The translations under genes were made by a program, and so were the position numbers. Positions 61,970 to 64,000 of a stretch of 64,000 bases of DNA are shown here, piece after piece. The stretch is taken from NCBI RefSeq assembly GCF_008638365.1, contig NZ_VWVU01000005.1, forward strand, positions 62,001-126,000. Direction: 5' to 3'. The stretch is from Nocardiopsis quinghaiensis. GTDB taxonomy: Bacteria > Actinomycetota > Actinomycetes > Streptosporangiales > Streptosporangiaceae. Every line of letters begins with the position of its first letter. Position 1 is the stretch's first letter. The notes beneath the pieces are model-generated. The model saw nothing but the letters and a program-made list of their open reading frames with translations, was not told the DNA's origin and searched no databases.

Positions 61970-63111
61970 AGCTCTGTAAATCCGTTCCCGCAGCACCGCG
62001 TCGGTGAACTCCGTGAGGAAGTCCGCCACGGGGGCGGGTGTGTAGTAGGAGCCGGAGCTCTTCCGCAGCGCCGGGTCGTACCTGGTCAGAAAGGTCTCGT
62101 ACAGGTTGGCGTGCGCTCTGGGGCGTCCGCGCGTCATCCGTGGCCAGTCCATCGCCTCCAGGACCCGGATGAGCGTGGGCCGGGACGGTGAGGGTCCGCA
62201 CGTCCCGGGACTCGGTGAACAGGGAGAGGGCCTGCCCCAGGAAGGCGTGCCGTTTGTCCAGGAGTTCGCCGATGCCGTCAAGGTCACGGCCGCCGAAGTC
62301 CACTCCGTCCTCACGGGCCAGGATGAGGGAGAAGGTGACGGTCTGCGCGTAGACGTCGGCGAACTCCCGGTCGGGTTCGAGGTGGGGGAAGAGGAGGTCG
62401 CGCCATTCGTGTGCGAGGCGGGTGAAGGAGTCACCCCGTCCGCGAGCCCGTTCCTTGGCGAGGATCTCGGAGACCTCCTCGCGGAGCTGGGCGCACAGGC
62501 CCGCCACGCGGGTGATCAGCCGGTCGAGCCCGGGCTCGGTCTCCGGCTGCCAGAGGAGGAACTCGCGGACCAGGTCGGTGAACGCCGGGTCGACCTCGGG
62601 GAACCTTCTGCGCACGGGCACCAGGTCGGGTGTGCGGACCGTCCGCAGGACCGGGGCTCCGTGGCGCAGCAGGGACCACTCGGTCCCGTTGGTGTAGAGG
62701 ACGTTCGGCAGGCTCTGGAATTTCCTCCACTGCTCGCGGTCGCGTCTGTCGGCCAACCTCTCGGGGGGAACGGGTTTCCCCGGGCGCTTGAGTTCGATGT
62801 ATCCGACCCTGCTGTGCGGCCCCTGGCCGACCCCGGTGAGGTCGACCCCGAAGTCCGGTCTCGCCTGGAGCCCGGGTAGGGGGACCTCGCCGTAGACGCT
62901 GTTCGGCAGTCCCAGCGATTTCCCCATCCTCTCCACGAGCACCTTGAGGGGCGCCCGGAGTTGCTCCTCGTCCCCACCGCCGCGTCCCAGGACCCGGACG
63001 ACGTCGTTGACGAAAACCTGGACTAACCGGTCGGTGACACCGTGTCTCCGGCGGGGATCCCTCCGGGGGGGGGGCGGTGCTCTGTTCGGAATCGTGCGGC
63101 AGCGCGGTCAT
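61970..63111 (-). pseudogene. Type ISP restriction-modification gene, frameshifted and truncated
   Basis: The best start is ATG 63111 with GGAGG five bases upstream (MTALPHDSEQSTAPP). A run of ten C (G10 at 63065-63074 on the plus strand) throws translation out of frame. One base fewer joins it to RLVQVFVNDVVRVLG, the nuclease-like GYIELKRPGKPVPPERLADR and FQSLPNVLYTNGTEWSLLRHG. A second indel near 62178-62188 shifts to TLIRVLEAMDW...YETFLTRYDPALRKSSGSYYTPAPVADFLTEF, the start of the N6-methylase domain. The gene then ends against the IS3 remnant. Methylase catalytic and helicase parts are absent. Confidence 0.7.
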
Positions 63112-63508
63112 CGGACCTCCGGGCTGGGCCATTCCAATCCGCTATCAGAAGACACGCGCCATTCCGGAAAGTCAATTGTTCGCACTAAGTCTAACTCGGG
63201 TGGATATGTCTTGTGGTTCCCGTGGGTTTTATGGGTCGAATGGAATGGATGGTGCGGTGCCGGAAGGGCTTTTCGCCGTTGCCGGACACTACTTCGAGTT
63301 CCGGTGGAGACACCCCGTGTGAGGAGTGGACCCGTGTGCAAGCCCGTGGCGGTCGCCCTGCGGCGTGACCCGAGGTACGCACCCGAAGAGCAGTTGGACC
63401 GGACACTTCCTCAGCCGCGGGCAGGACAGCTCTGGTCCGGTCATGCCCCTCGGCTTCCCTCCCGGATCGCCGCTCTCCGGCTGTCCGGCCTGGAAGTGCT
63501 ACTGACGC
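63112..63508. other. Gene-poor region upstream of the type ISP remnant
   Basis: About 400 bp without a supported gene. 63150-63260 is the poorest in GC of the right-hand region and probably contained the promoter of the restriction-modification gene. No repeat or RNA gene was recognised. Confidence 0.4.
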
Positions 63509-63886
63509 CTACATCAGCGCCGACGACATGGTGTCGGCGCCGACCAGGACAAGGGCGGCGAGGATGAGCACACCCACCCCCAGCGGAAGGCGGAAGCGCT
63601 CCGGCGGCTGCCCCGGCCACAAGTCCGGGACCTGGGCCGGGTGGGCCTGGCTGTGCGAGTGGAAGTGGTGGTGGGCGGTGGAGCCCCCCCGCGCACCGGG
63701 GTGGAGCCGGCGTGGCCGATCGCCCCCCGGGACGTGGGACGTGGGACGTGCCCGTGACCGAGCTCCGCGCGCCATCCGCCGCCGGGCGGGAGCGCGCCGA
63801 CCATGACGGCATGGCGGGGGATTCCCCTGGAGGCTACTCAGGCCTTGCGCCAGCGGAACCTGCTGTCCTCGGCCGTGGTCGTGCAC
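63509..63886 (-). CDS. Possible small membrane protein (low confidence)
   Basis: Only the C-terminal part looks protein-like: STAHHHFHSHSQAHPAQVPDLWPGQPPERFRLPLGVGVLILAALVLVGADTMSSALM, a His-rich segment and one membrane helix. The upstream part in this frame overlaps the next gene and is unconvincing. A frame change at the run of seven C (63684-63690) would join it to a start at 63804. It is either a frameshifted gene or a chance frame. Confidence 0.25.
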   Translation of the reverse strand: MHDHGRGQQVPLAQGLSSLQGNPPPCRHGRRAPARRRMARGARSRARPTSHVPGGDRPRRLHPGARGGSTAHHHFHSHSQAHPAQVPDLWPGQPPERFRLPLGVGVLILAALVLVGADTMSSALM

Positions 63887-64000
63887 TGCATGAGGGTGCC
63901 CGCGGACGTGTACCCGTACCGCCAGTGCTCGGAGCAGAACGCCCCGGGGTGTACTCCCTGTACGTGGGACGGAGCCTCCGGTTCGGGCTCCGGTTCCGGT
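63838..64000 (-). CDS. C-terminal end of a Pro/Glu-rich protein (cut by window)
   Basis: Open from the right edge to TGA at 63838. The visible 54 residues begin with a PEPEPEPEAP spacer and end HPGAFCSEHWRYGYTSAGTLMQCTTTAEDSRFRWRKA. Small C-terminal domains with this pattern (two Cys, a TSAGT-x-MxC turn and RxRWRKA) are common at the ends of actinobacterial secreted or membrane proteins. The rest lies outside, so function cannot be given. Confidence 0.65.
   Translation of the reverse strand, partial: PEPEPEPEAPSHVQGVHPGAFCSEHWRYGYTSAGTLMQCTTTAEDSRFRWRKA

Overview
High-GC actinobacterial chromosome segment. The lineage markers are a WhiB-family Fe-S protein, RbpA, a MabA/InhA-like FAS-II pair, an F420-type TIGR03557 oxidoreductase, polyprenol-phosphate-mannose synthase and a complete conservon (cvnABCD plus P450s). 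Gene density, GTG/TTG starts and strong GC3 bias fit a Nocardiopsis/Streptomonospora-like member of Nocardiopsaceae. That placement is inference from gene content, not a database match. I saw no rRNA, tRNA or CRISPR array.

Layout. 1-9.4 kb: phosphoribosyltransferase-hydrolase fusion (cut by the left edge), whiB-like gene, YccF-type and AI-2E-type membrane proteins, an ABC-F ATPase, a small HTH protein, an enoyl-CoA hydratase and an RG-rich DEAD-box helicase. 9.6-16.4 kb: AGCS symporter, a COG0701/TIGR03943 permease pair behind a Zur-like box, an orphan histidine kinase and an orphan substrate-binding lipoprotein. 16.8-24.5 kb: LysR regulator divergent from an acyl-CoA dehydrogenase, a phosphopantetheinyl transferase, a DeoR regulator, Ppm-type synthase, an acidic disordered protein and an MFS exporter. 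24.6-30.4 kb: MacB/FtsX-type exporter divergent from a NarL-type two-component system. 30.6-33.1 kb: FabG, FabI and a third SDR. 33.3-43.5 kb: SUMF1-like protein, a RecD2-like protein with a degenerate P-loop, MarR divergent from a luciferase-like/BBE fusion oxidase, an aldo/keto reductase, the phosphatase-DUF3090-SCO1664 cluster and a HAD phosphatase. 43.6-44.0 kb: rbpA behind a consensus sigma-R promoter.

45-53 kb is the most distinctive region. It is a conservon in the order sensor ATPase, roadblock, DUF742, GTPase, followed by two consecutive CYP157-like/CYP154-like P450 pairs. The two CYP157-like genes share a nearly identical 187-bp block with abrupt edges, which suggests recent gene conversion. 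Both lack the K-helix EXXR arginine. Overlapping start/stop codons run through cvnB-cvnE and both P450 pairs, so the products are probably co-expressed as a G-protein-like membrane signalling complex with dedicated P450s.

53-64 kb is increasingly eroded. It holds a second ABC-F gene, an F420-type oxidoreductase, a broken DUF4253 gene, an 840-bp unit bounded by 63-bp direct repeats copied from the 3' end of an Mrr-like endonuclease gene, a bile-acid symporter gene with a TGA where Trp is expected, and a type ISP restriction-modification gene disabled by a G10 tract, a second frameshift and an IS3-family remnant. The right edge cuts a gene encoding a proline/glutamate-rich protein.
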